64,000 bases of DNA from Bacillus sp. THAF10 (lineage in GTDB: Bacteria > Bacillota > Bacilli > Bacillales > Bacillaceae_I). The position numbers and the translations under genes were made by a program. This document shows, one piece after another, positions 1-7,622 of this stretch (position 1 is the first letter of the stretch; each line of letters begins with the position of its first letter). The DNA lies in the NCBI RefSeq assembly GCF_009363695.1, contig NZ_CP045403.1, positions 972,001 through 1,036,000 of the forward strand, given 5' to 3'. A model generated the notes under the pieces. That model saw only the letters and a list, made by a program, of their open reading frames with translations. It was not told where the DNA came from and searched no databases.

Positions 1-77
1 TTGCTGTTATAATAGCATTAGTTAAAAAAACGTACATTCAAATCATTGATTTAACTAAGCTTAAGGGGTATGAGAAA

Positions 78-638
78 ATGACAGCAATAAACCAGATTAA
101 AGATGTTCAGCCTATTAGAAACAAGCAATTAATTGAAGATATGAAATGGAGTTTAAAAAGGCATTGTGGAGAAAGAGATTACATTCTATTTTTGATTGGG
201 ATTAACACCGGCTTACGTGTGGGGGATTTGTTAAAGCTGAAGGTAGCTGATGTTAAAAGAAAGAAGAAGCTGGTCATTAAAGAGGGGAAAACTAAAAAGC
301 CCCGTAGTATTAACCTGGTTAACATATACGAAGAACTCCAAGATTACATAAGTAGAGTCGATTCACAGTGGCTGTTCCCAAGTAGAAAAGGGGATAAACC
401 TATTACAACTACACAGGCCTACAGACAGCTAAATAAGGCTTCTAGCATGGTTGATATAGAAGAAGGTATTGGTACTCATACCATGAGAAAGACATTCGGT
501 TATTGGTTCTATAAACAGAGTAAAGACGTTGCAAAGCTACAGATGATATTAAACCATTCACATCCGGAAATTACTTTAAGATATATCGGAATTACCGCTG
601 AAGAGATTGAAGAAGAACTGAATAACTTTGTATTATGA
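78..638 (+). CDS. Tyrosine recombinase, catalytic domain only
   Basis: A 186-aa DNA-breaking and rejoining enzyme of the phage integrase family. The catalytic parts are visible: Arg in GLRVGDL (about residue 47), HTMRKT with its His and Arg (about 134-139), and a late His before the nucleophile Tyr in LRYIGI. There is no N-terminal core-binding domain, so it is about half the length of a standard integrase, as in the short recombinases of Firmicutes plasmids and islands. AAGGGG lies 11 bases before the ATG, and a terminator follows at once. It may resolve multimers or be a secondary recombinase of element A, whose main integrase would lie to the left. Confidence 0.85.
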   Translation: MTAINQIKDVQPIRNKQLIEDMKWSLKRHCGERDYILFLIGINTGLRVGDLLKLKVADVKRKKKLVIKEGKTKKPRSINLVNIYEELQDYISRVDSQWLFPSRKGDKPITTTQAYRQLNKASSMVDIEEGIGTHTMRKTFGYWFYKQSKDVAKLQMILNHSHPEITLRYIGITAEEIEEELNNFVL

Positions 639-640
639 AC

Positions 641-684
641 TAATACGTACTGGCAAACTTAACCGGGCTAGTACGTTTTTATTA
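641..684 (+). terminator. Intrinsic terminator of the short recombinase
   Basis: ACGTACTGGC and GCTAGTACGT form a 10-bp stem with one G-U pair, followed by TTTTTATT. Confidence 0.85.
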
Positions 685-687
685 TAT

Positions 688-1240
688 TTTTGGGGTGGTA
701 GTTATTAGGGTGGAATCTGAGACAAAAGGGTGAGAAGACAACTTGCTTGGATAGACATAATTTTATCTATTACAGGAACAGCCTTGTAAGAACCTACATA
801 AGCACTTCTCTTCAAAAAGTAATGGGATTGAAAATAAACTTAGGGATGAAAGCCAATAAATAGGCTAATATATCGCCGTATAACCCACTTGCTTATTCTC
901 TAATGGAATACGAAGCCGAAAGCTAAACAAAGGTCCATTTAAAATAAATTAATAATGAGATTAAACTCAATAATTATAAAAATTCTTTCGTATTCCTTTA
1001 AGCAGTACATTTATGCTTTTTGTATATTAATAATCAAAAGTTGTTTCTGATGGTTGATGGCCCCTACCACGGGGGATGGGGTATGTTTAATCCTGCAAAC
1101 TAGGTCTTAACAATTTTTTTTTATTTTTTTATATCTTTCATTTTAAATTCGAAAAAATGTAAAATGAAAATCATCCTAAATAGTAATGCAGTAAAAAAAT
1201 TACATAATTGTGTATAATATAATTGAATACATAAATTTGG
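688..1240 (+). ncRNA. Noncoding stretch with possible diverged large RNA
   Basis: No credible gene is present in this stretch. Near 693 it has GGGTGGTAGTTATTAG, and 80-90 bases later CAGCCTTGTAA. The structured RNA of element B at about 5420-5900 has GGGTGGTAGCCATTAG and AAGCCTTGTTAA in the same order at about the same spacing. Small hairpins such as AGCC/GGCT near 850 also occur. It could be a diverged or decayed copy of the same RNA; the match is short, so confidence is low. The end of the stretch (1213-1218, TATAAT) holds the likely promoter of the CBASS-like operon. Confidence 0.3.
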
Positions 1241-1250
1241 AGTGATGTTT

Positions 1251-2050
1251 ATGTCGGTTAATAACTATCTTACCAATTTATCTAGTAATCTAGTATTGTC
1301 ATCTGCTGAAAATTCAAGTATTAGATTGTCCATCGAAACATTATCAAAGAGGTTAGATTGGCATTTTAATAAAGGAGAGTTACATAGGCATTTTCAATTT
1401 GGTTCAAATACCAGAAGCACCATATTACCAAGAAGAGTGGATTCAAAATCAGATGTTGATTATATGATTGTATTTAAGAATCTAAACAATTATAAACCTG
1501 CTACTTTACTAGGGCATCTTAGAAAGTTTGTATTAAAGTACTACTCTAATTCTAGTAATGCTTTAGATGGCCAACAATTGTTCTGAATCTGAATCATATA
1601 AGGTTCGAATTAGTACCAGCTATACAAGATTATTGGGGAAATCTATCTATTCCAGCACCAAACAATGTATTATATCAATGGATTTCAACAGAACCAATTG
1701 AATTTAATAATATGCTTACAAGAGTCAATGTAAATAACTCTTCAAAAATTAAGCCATTAATTAGATTAATCAAATACTGGAATGTTAGTAAACTAAATCA
1801 TTATTATTCATCATACCTATTGGAAAAATGGATTGTAGATAGAAATGAAATTAACTTTTCAAAACCTTCTTTGAAAGGCTATGTGTATGATTGTATAGAG
1901 TCATTCAACTATGGATATAATGACTCAATGTCAATTATTGATAAAATTAATCATTCAAAACGAATAATATATAATAGTAGAATGTATGAAGATGAAGGAC
2001 ATCCTGAAAAAGCCAAAAATGAAATTATTAAACTTTTTCCTGAGTTCTAA
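1251..2050 (+). pseudogene. CD-NTase (SMODS) of a CBASS-like operon, frameshifted
   Basis: This would make a cyclic oligonucleotide signal when phage infects. The first part (from ATG 1251, GGAG 8 bases upstream) has GSNTRSTILPRR and the metal-binding SDVDYMIVF of the nucleotidyltransferase fold. It stops at 1586. The family continuation is in the -1 frame from about 1571 (PTIVLNLNHIRFELVPA) and runs to 2050 with a helical C-terminus. One base has been lost near 1570, and the site is not a long homopolymer. Either the gene is dead or the assembly has an error. The full length, about 266 aa, suits a SMODS enzyme. The four-TM effector follows 14 bases later. Confidence 0.8.
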
Positions 2051-2064
2051 GAGAGGTTATAAAA

Positions 2065-2835
2065 ATGGTTGAACGCTTTGATTCCTTAGATAAGTATTAT
2101 AAGAGTATTGAAAAACTTAATACAATTACAACATATTTATTTTGGGTGAACGCTTCTTTGTCTATCTTAGTATTTTTCTTAGAAAGTAACCTAGAAATTA
2201 AGAACTTCTTGCTATACATATTTATTTTGACTACTGTAACTTACTTTGGAATTGATAATTATTTAGCTATCTTTAAGATTCCATCCATTGAAGAAAAAAG
2301 AAGAGTTCATTTACTTTCTAATTCATTTAACGTTCCTTTAGATAGTGAAGTAACAAAAAATTATTACAACAATAATATTGAACCCTCACTATTAAAGCTA
2401 GGTGTAAATATCTTTGAGAATTCCTTGTTTTCAGAAAGAGTAACCCGTGAAATGGCAGTTAAACAAAGAGTGAAAGTTTGTATCTTTGGAATTGTCTTTT
2501 TAAGTGCCCTTTTGTTTAGAACTACAGGATATGAAATAATCTCTATTTTAGCCCAAACATTATTTGCAAGTACTTTGTTACCAGCTTATATACGATTAGA
2601 AGTATTACACTTTAAAAATAAAGTTATTTTTAATAACTTATATGATATTTTTTTACTTTATAATAAACAGAATGAAATTGATGCCAAATTAACCGCTAAG
2701 CTAGTAGATTGTTTTGTAAAATATGAATCAGCAAAAGCTTACTCAGGAGTAAAGCAAGATACTAAAATATTTAATAAGATTAATAAAAGAGTCTCAGAAG
2801 AATGGAAGGATATAAAGAGTAAATTAAAAATTTAA
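2065..2835 (+). CDS. SMODS-associated four-TM effector (S-4TM-like)
   Basis: A 256-aa membrane protein with four hydrophobic segments in two pairs, at about residues 20-40, 46-66, 138-153 and 157-177. Cytoplasmic-looking helical regions lie between the pairs and at the C-terminus. Its place directly after a CD-NTase and its layout fit the S-4TM/SLATT class of CBASS effectors, which are thought to disrupt the membrane when they bind the nucleotide signal. GAGAGG precedes the ATG. Family assignment rests on topology and context rather than a signature motif. With the CD-NTase frameshifted, it may have no signal to sense. Confidence 0.7.
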   Translation: MVERFDSLDKYYKSIEKLNTITTYLFWVNASLSILVFFLESNLEIKNFLLYIFILTTVTYFGIDNYLAIFKIPSIEEKRRVHLLSNSFNVPLDSEVTKNYYNNNIEPSLLKLGVNIFENSLFSERVTREMAVKQRVKVCIFGIVFLSALLFRTTGYEIISILAQTLFASTLLPAYIRLEVLHFKNKVIFNNLYDIFLLYNKQNEIDAKLTAKLVDCFVKYESAKAYSGVKQDTKIFNKINKRVSEEWKDIKSKLKI

Positions 2836-2858
2836 AAAGACGATTAAGGAGAATTATT

Positions 2859-3836
2859 ATGAAATATTTTTTCGTAGCAAGAATATATGGATTAAAATTA
2901 AACAGAACCTTAAATAGAGGTTTACAATTGGATGAAAATTTGAGACTTTCGACAAGTCAGGATAAATTAGAGAGAGTATGTGATAAATTTTTTGAAGATG
3001 GAATAGGTTTTCTTGAATATGGTGACTTGAAAGCTGGACCATATGTATATGCGGAAGGAAAATATGATTATATCGAAAATGAAGATGAACATAACAGAAT
3101 GAACCTATTAAATTATTTTATGAGTCTAAGTCAGACTTTAAGTGCTGCTTTATGGCTGTATAGGGATAATAGTATAAGAACTGAACAAGGGTTTATTTAT
3201 ATATATGACGAAACTAAAAACACTATTGAGAATAATTCAGTGTCATCCAATTCAAGAAGTACTTACTTCTTAGACTCTAAAGGAGGTCAAAATGATACAC
3301 TTTTCACATATGAAGAGATTACTGCTGCTGTAAACACTTTTAAGATATTTTTTAATAATACTCAAGCTGCCCCCTTAGACCACACTCAAACAGGAAGTAT
3401 TGTCACTACAACAGCAAACCGTATTGAAAGGTTTAACTATTTTCTTCAAGCTGCCAGAAACGAAGGATTCTTACCAAATAGGATTTCTTTTTACTGTACA
3501 GCACTTGAAACACTTCTTTCAACAGATAATCAAGAGATTAGCCATAAGATTTCTGAGAGAATGGCAAGAATGCTTGGAAATGATTTTCCTTCAAGAGACA
3601 AGGTATTTAAATTTATTAAAACTGCATATTCAATACGGTCATCTAATGTTCATGGTGATAAACTGTCTAAAAATTTTAGGAGTATTGAAAAACAAAGGGA
3701 AATCTCAACTGACTTAGATGAATATATTAGACAACTTTTTCAGAAAATACTCAGTAACGATGAGTTAATGGGCATTTATATTAGAGATAATATTGAAGAA
3801 CTTAGACAATGGTTTAACGAACTAACTCTTTCTTAA
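2859..3836 (+). CDS. Apea-like HEPN-domain protein
   Basis: A 325-aa protein whose C-terminal half resembles the Apea-like HEPN domain: FYCTALETLLS (about 208), ISHKISERMARMLG (about 227) and RSSNVHGD (about 260). RSSNVH is the Rx4H motif of HEPN ribonucleases. The N-terminal 200 residues are unassigned. It is the third gene of the operon, 23 bases after the four-TM gene, with AAGGAG before the ATG. HEPN proteins of this kind often cut host or phage RNA in abortive defence, so it may be a second effector. A terminator follows directly. The HEPN call is fairly sure; the role is inference. Confidence 0.75.
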   Translation: MKYFFVARIYGLKLNRTLNRGLQLDENLRLSTSQDKLERVCDKFFEDGIGFLEYGDLKAGPYVYAEGKYDYIENEDEHNRMNLLNYFMSLSQTLSAALWLYRDNSIRTEQGFIYIYDETKNTIENNSVSSNSRSTYFLDSKGGQNDTLFTYEEITAAVNTFKIFFNNTQAAPLDHTQTGSIVTTTANRIERFNYFLQAARNEGFLPNRISFYCTALETLLSTDNQEISHKISERMARMLGNDFPSRDKVFKFIKTAYSIRSSNVHGDKLSKNFRSIEKQREISTDLDEYIRQLFQKILSNDELMGIYIRDNIEELRQWFNELTLS

Positions 3837-3870
3837 AATCATACGGTTTAACACTGTATGATTTTCTTTT
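3835..3870 (+). terminator. Terminator of the CBASS-like operon
   Basis: AAAATCATAC and GTATGATTTT form a perfect 10-bp stem just after the HEPN stop, followed by a pyrimidine-rich tail. Confidence 0.8.
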
Positions 3871-4036
3871 TAAAAAGAAACTAAAAAAAGGGTTGAAATT
3901 TCTTTTATATGCTAATATAATGAATATTGTTCGCTAATCGTATGAATAGTGACAGAAGGAAAACCACAATTAACGTTGGAATATTCGATAATATCACTGT
4001 TTCTCAATGATTTGTAAACTTGTTAAAATAAATACA

Positions 4037-4089
4037 CGACTCAAAATCGTGTTCCTCTGGAGTGCCGGTTCGACCCCGGCCACCGGTAC
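4037..4089 (+). repeat. Attachment site copy 1: tRNA-Leu(CAA) 3' fragment
   Basis: Fifty-three bases identical to 18750-18802. The sequence covers the anticodon loop (CTCAAAA, anticodon CAA), the variable arm, the T arm (GGTTCGACCCC) and the acceptor 3' strand (CACCGGTA). The tRNA 5' half is absent upstream, so this is not a working tRNA. It is read as the shared junction of element A (attR) and element B (attL). Confidence 0.9.
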
Positions 4090-4103
4090 TAAAGTTTTTA
4101 TCG

Positions 4104-4131
4104 TCAATTGCAATAGAATTAAGTAATATCA
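4104..4131 (+). repeat. Subterminal repeat, left copy
   Basis: Twenty-eight bases starting TCAATTGC and ending TAATATCA, 14 bases inside the left attachment site. They match 18681-18708 with four differences. This could be an integrase arm-binding site or a relic of an earlier insertion. Confidence 0.5.
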
Positions 4132-4141
4132 ACGTTTTAAG

Positions 4142-4176
4142 AACGTCTCTACAGTATTTGTAGAGGCGTTTTTTTG
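4142..4176 (+). terminator. Terminator between attachment site and integrase
   Basis: AACGTCTCTACA and TGTAGAGGCGTT pair around a 5-base loop and are followed by seven Ts. It would stop tRNA or element A transcripts from entering the integrase gene. Confidence 0.85.
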
Positions 4177-4251
4177 TCGTTTTTAAAAAATGCAGTCTTT
4201 TTAATATCGTGTGTATATTATCGTGTTCACTATGGGAATGGAGGTAATTTA

Positions 4252-5244
4252 TTGCCAAGAAGAAAGAACATTCTTGATAAAGAAGAGATAGCAATTATAG
4301 AAAAGAACAAGAAGAATTACGTAGAGTTGTTTAGTGAGGCAATTGATTTGTTTGTTAAGGATTGTGAGTTAAGGAATCTCAGACCCTTTACTATTAAGTA
4401 TTATTTAAATGAATTTTATGCTTTCCTTAATATCTTGAAGGAACAAGAAATTGATGTAGAAAAATTAAGACCTTACAACGTAACTGAGGAACATATTAAA
4501 GAGAATGTAATTAGATATATGCGAAATTTTAAAGGAATAAAAATTGTTTCAATCAATACTCGATTACGTGCATTAAGATCCTTCTTTAATTTTTTATATA
4601 AACAAAAACATATACCGAAGAATCCTATGGGAAATGTTCGAGAATTAAAGGATAGAAAGAGTATTATAGCTACATTTACAAAGGATCAACTAAATAAACT
4701 GTTCAGGCAGCCTGATATGAGAACATTTACAGGACTCCGTGATTACACAATTATGTTGTTAATGCTTGAGACGGGAATTAGAGTAAATGAGTTAGTAGGA
4801 ATCTCTTTAAAGGACATTAAGTGGGAAGATGGTCTTTTATGTATCCGTAACGCTAAAAGTTATAGAGAACGTTTAGTACCTATTCAGAAAGTGATGAGAG
4901 AACAACTAAAAAAATACATTGCGATACGAGGAGACCTGGATAGTTCAGCATTATTCGTTACAGTTGATGGAACAAGATTATCTAGGAGAGGTGTGCAACA
5001 AAGAATTATTATTTATGGAAGAAAAGCTAAATTAAAAGATGTTCGTTGCAGTTGTCATACTTTCAGACATACTTTTGCAAAGCTAAGTGTCCAGCAAGGT
5101 GCAAATATCTTTGAACTCCAAGCAATATTAGGTCACACAAGTATGGAGATAGTTAAAACCTATGTTAACTTGTTTGGTACTGACGTTAGAGAAAGTCATA
5201 AGAAATTTTCGCCAGTTAAGATACTGAATAAAAGTAGCAAATAA
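4252..5244 (+). CDS. int: Integrase of element B (tyrosine recombinase)
   Basis: A 330-aa XerC/D-type integrase that should catalyse insertion into, and excision from, tRNA-Leu. A SAM-like core-binding domain spans about residues 20-125 (the LRNLRPFTIKYYLNEF region). The catalytic domain follows with Arg in ETGIRVNEL, HTFRHTFA, GHTSMEIVKTYVN, and the Tyr nucleophile in the last motif. I chose the TTG at 4252 because GGAGG lies 7 bases upstream. Extending to ATG 4174 adds 26 residues without a binding site and would run into the upstream terminator. It sits beside the left attachment site and reads inward. No excisionase is obvious. Confidence 0.92.
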   Translation: MPRRKNILDKEEIAIIEKNKKNYVELFSEAIDLFVKDCELRNLRPFTIKYYLNEFYAFLNILKEQEIDVEKLRPYNVTEEHIKENVIRYMRNFKGIKIVSINTRLRALRSFFNFLYKQKHIPKNPMGNVRELKDRKSIIATFTKDQLNKLFRQPDMRTFTGLRDYTIMLLMLETGIRVNELVGISLKDIKWEDGLLCIRNAKSYRERLVPIQKVMREQLKKYIAIRGDLDSSALFVTVDGTRLSRRGVQQRIIIYGRKAKLKDVRCSCHTFRHTFAKLSVQQGANIFELQAILGHTSMEIVKTYVNLFGTDVRESHKKFSPVKILNKSSK

Positions 5245-5319
5245 ACATTTGGTTTATCTAAGGCTAATCTAATTTCAAATACGATGAACTAAAAAAAGCA
5301 GTGTGAAAGAAATATATAC

Positions 5320-5347
5320 AAAAAAGCCACCTACTGCAATAGGTGAC
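5320..5347 (-). terminator. Minus-strand terminator after the integrase
   Basis: CACCTA/TAGGTG form a stem whose minus-strand reading ends in GCTTTTTT. No gene on the minus strand obviously needs it, so it may block antisense transcription into int. Confidence 0.55.
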
Positions 5348-5419
5348 CGAAAAAATATGCTTAAAACTTAATACGAAGTACGTATCCTCCTTCATTTTAG
5401 CAAAAAAATTATAAAATGC

Positions 5420-5900
5420 AAGGGTCTCTTTAGTTATGTCATTTTTAGGAAAGGGTACTACTCACATGGAATTGCCTGAAAACCATGTAAAAAACTGATT
5501 CCCATTACTAACTAATGGTTTGGCTTGGTAGAGGCCGTGCAGGGATTCCTAGTATATTTTACTAGTAGATACCGAGAGTCTGCTAACCTTCAATGAGTTC
5601 CTATTCACTTATTGGGGGAAGGTGAGAACGACCTTAAAGGTTCGGGTGGTAGCCATTAGTACTACGGTGCTAGGGAATATACTCAGCTAGTCGCATAGGG
5701 ATGGCTTTATGTGGACAAGCCTTGTTAAAGGGTATGTACGGTGAAAACTGTTAAGTGAATAGGGACTATACATACGGATACCTGATGAAGCAACGCATGG
5801 CAAAAAGATAGTCACTTATCCTCTCTATACTCGCTAAAGTTATTTCTTACTTTTCGAGAGTAGGGGATAAGTCTGTCTACCAGCCATTTCCTAACTTCGC
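5420..5900 (+). ncRNA. Probable large structured noncoding RNA with a pseudoknot
   Basis: About 480 bases without a gene but dense in helices. Local hairpins pair 5464-5469 with 5483-5488, 5502-5507 with 5513-5518, 5549-5554 with 5560-5565, and 5619-5623 with 5631-5635. A long-range helix pairs 5596-5611 with 5752-5767, 16 bp with one G-U on the plus strand. A second helix, 5732-5738 with 5769-5775 (GTATGTA/TACATAC), crosses it, which makes a pseudoknot. A 3' stem pairs 5814-5821 with 5865-5872 and continues inward. Size, complexity and island location recall the GOLLD/ROOL class of ornate RNAs, but membership is not shown. The ends are approximate. It may be co-transcribed with the small basic gene at 6029. 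Confidence 0.6.
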
Positions 5901-6028
5901 TTCAGCATGATAAAAATCAAAAGCATAGTCAAGTACACCTATCAATAAAAGTGAAAAAATTAGTGGAACTGTAATTATTAAAAACTACAAAATCATTATA
6001 GATAACATTTGTTTTTGGAGGATAGCAT

Positions 6029-6253
6029 ATGAGTGATAATAAAACTAAAGGCAAGAATAAGAAGATTTGGGGATCTAATAAAAGTAAAAGGAACAAAAAG
6101 AAAAAGAATACCGAAAGAAAAAGACCTAAAGAGGTTAGAGGTTTGTCTAGGAATGCAAGAGCTGCAAACAATAAGAGGTGGAATGACTGGCGAGAGACAG
6201 ATGGAGTGATAGGTGTTGTTACGGTAACGAATATTAAAGATTTAAAGGAATAG
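6029..6253 (+). CDS. Small highly basic protein
   Basis: A 74-aa protein with no recognised family. About a third of its first 45 residues are Lys or Arg (runs such as KRNKKKKNTERKR), so it probably binds nucleic acid. The last 30 residues are more ordinary and contain RNARAANNKRWNDW. GGAGGAT precedes the ATG, and a terminator overlaps its end. It is the first gene after the large structured RNA and may share its transcript, which raises the possibility that it binds that RNA. This is inference from position and charge only. Confidence 0.65.
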   Translation: MSDNKTKGKNKKIWGSNKSKRNKKKKNTERKRPKEVRGLSRNARAANNKRWNDWRETDGVIGVVTVTNIKDLKE

Positions 6254-6288
6254 ACTACTTCCCCTTGGAGGTAGTCATTTTTTGTTTA
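6252..6288 (+). terminator. Terminator after the basic protein gene
   Basis: GACTAC and GTAGTC form the stem, with further pairs inside, followed by ATTTTTTG. It may also end the upstream structured RNA transcript. Confidence 0.75.
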
Positions 6289-6481
6289 TCAAAAATTCAT
6301 GTCCTAAATAGATTTAATTTTGCAAGTACCACAAAGAGACGTTGAACAAATTAAAATGGTGCTTGTTTAGGGAGAATTGGACATATAACATATTCAAAAA
6401 TAGAAATGATGAGTGTCCTTTTTTCAATTCCTTTTGCAAGTACATCAATGAGTCTAATAATTAGACTACACTTTAAAAAGG
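6289..6481 (+). promoter_or_regulatory. Intergenic region with 12-bp direct repeats
   Basis: TTTTGCAAGTAC occurs twice, at 6318-6329 and 6432-6443, upstream of the winged-helix gene. Between the copies, GGACA at 6379 and TGTCC at 6414 followed by TTTTTT could form a weak terminator. A small RNA or repeated operator sites are both possible. No reading frame is evident. Confidence 0.35.
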
Positions 6482-6493
6482 ATGCTGAGAAAA

Positions 6494-6886
6494 ATGATAA
6501 GAATAAAAAGTAGTGATGTTACTTGTAAGGGGAATGTAAGTGCAAACTTTATATCTGTTCCTGATGATATATTTAACTATATTGAATTAGGGTTAATTAC
6601 TGGGAATGACTTGACAGTTTTTATTAAGTTACTTGATTTATATAATTTGGATTATGGTTATGCTTATCCAACAATAGACCAATTGGAAGTTATGACTAAA
6701 TTGTCTAGATCTACCTTAACAGAGTCTCTGAAAAAACTAGAGTATGTTGGTTTAATAAAAAAAGCTAAAGGAAGAAAGGGGAATAATGTATATGGAGTTT
6801 ATAAACCGTTAAAGAAAGATGAATTATATGAACAAGTACCTGACCTGCTATTAAAACTTGAAAAAAAAAGAAGAAGAAAGAACTAA
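6494..6886 (+). CDS. Winged helix-turn-helix protein, possible slippage product
   Basis: A 130-aa protein with a winged-helix DNA-binding domain at about residues 55-105 (YAYPTIDQLEVMTKLSRSTLTESLKKLEYVGLIKK), as in replication-initiator-type HTH proteins of plasmids and phages. I took ATG 6494 because the only ribosome-binding site, AAAGG at 6477, is too close to ATG 6482. The frame ends after a run of nine As at 6861-6869. In the -1 frame (as if one A were added) the protein would continue as ELNAESDKIRLQEYIKSK and on to 7014. This could be transcriptional slippage, a frameshift mutation or an assembly error. Function is unknown beyond DNA binding. Confidence 0.7.
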   Translation: MIRIKSSDVTCKGNVSANFISVPDDIFNYIELGLITGNDLTVFIKLLDLYNLDYGYAYPTIDQLEVMTKLSRSTLTESLKKLEYVGLIKKAKGRKGNNVYGVYKPLKKDELYEQVPDLLLKLEKKRRRKN

Positions 6887-6994
6887 ATGCTGAATCAGAT
6901 AAAATTCGCTTACAAGAATATATTAAATCTAAACAAAGTCTCACAACTGACATTCAAGCAACAAGAGTTTTTCCGAGGAATCGAGGGATAGTTC

Positions 6995-7222
6995 ATGATT
7001 ACCAACGCATTTAACGTAAAGTTAACGGATAGAGATGTATATAAAATTCTATATCTAAACCATGTGAAAGAAGTACCCCCTCATCAGCTAGAAACAATGT
7101 TTCCTGTCACGAAAAAAACTATTAGCAAGATTGTGAATGGAAAAAGTCGAAAAGATTGCTATGCCGTGTTTATCAAATATAAAGACACTCACAAAAATGA
7201 ATTTATAAAGTTACTTGATTAA
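6995..7222 (+). CDS. Small HTH-like protein
   Basis: A 75-aa protein. Residues 28-52 (HQLETMFPVTKKTISKIVNGKSRKD) look like a helix-turn-helix in which a recognition helix ends in a basic turn. This resembles the short HNH- or RepA-associated DNA-binding domains that start with a target-search helix. It overlaps the alternative-frame extension of the upstream gene by 20 bases, so the two may be translationally coupled. No strong ribosome-binding site is seen. Probably a small regulator; unassigned. Confidence 0.55.
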   Translation: MITNAFNVKLTDRDVYKILYLNHVKEVPPHQLETMFPVTKKTISKIVNGKSRKDCYAVFIKYKDTHKNEFIKLLD

Positions 7223-7622
7223 CAGAGTTATCTTATGTGCCTAACCACATTGAAAATACTGACTTTGTAGGTTCTTAAAATCACACATGTAGATGATTAT
7301 TGTATAGAGTATTAAACTTAAACACTTATAGTATAAAAATAGAATTATGGTAGTACAGAATTTGAACGTTATACAAATTTACTTATACAGATTTACTTAT
7401 ACAGATTTACATTACTGTTCTAAAGAACAGAACCTATCAAAGAAAATCTAATATATATTAGGTAGTAATAAAGAAAGTATATTTACCACGACAGTACAAA
7501 TTTTATACTATTACGGCTGCTGACATCCTTTGTATTAAATGGATAAAGGTAGCCATTTTTTTAATTCTTATTTGTAAACTTATACTATAATATAAGTAAA
7601 AGTAATGGAAGGGGGAAGAAAA
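7223..7622 (+). other. Intergenic region with tandem 14-bp repeats
   Basis: No gene is visible. TTACTTATACAGAT is duplicated head to tail at 7379-7392 and 7393-7406. A 20-base motif at 7282-7301 (CACACATGTAGATGATTATT) recurs with two changes at 8392-8411. A GGCTGC/GGTAGCC hairpin with a T-rich tail near 7514-7562 may be a terminator, and TATAAT at 7586 a promoter for the Mrr-like gene. The repeats could be protein-binding sites. Confidence 0.4.

Larger units (their letters stand above)
1..4089. mobile_element. Right part of integrative element A
   Basis: This stretch ends in a 53-bp fragment of tRNA-Leu(CAA) at 4037-4089 that recurs at the end of the next element. The 130 bp left of that fragment resemble the 150 bp left of the second copy (for example TATAATGAAT, then an ATCGT motif), so the two elements have homologous right ends. 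Its cargo is a short tyrosine recombinase, a noncoding stretch and a three-gene CBASS-like operon. The left end, the main integrase and the intact tRNA-Leu should lie outside the window; that is inference. Confidence 0.7.

Noticed and set aside
2857..3042. Minus-strand reading frame under the HEPN gene
   Set aside because: It overlaps the intact HEPN coding frame on the other strand and lacks a ribosome-binding site.
4021..4090. Complete tRNA-Leu gene
   Set aside because: Only the anticodon loop to acceptor 3' strand is present. The upstream bases cannot form the acceptor, D and anticodon 5' strands. The same holds at 18750.
5420..5900. Group I or group II intron
   Set aside because: No reverse transcriptase or homing endonuclease is present, the domain V pattern is missing, and the AAGATAGTC-like segment has no proper partner for a group I P7 helix. 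The region also does not interrupt a gene.
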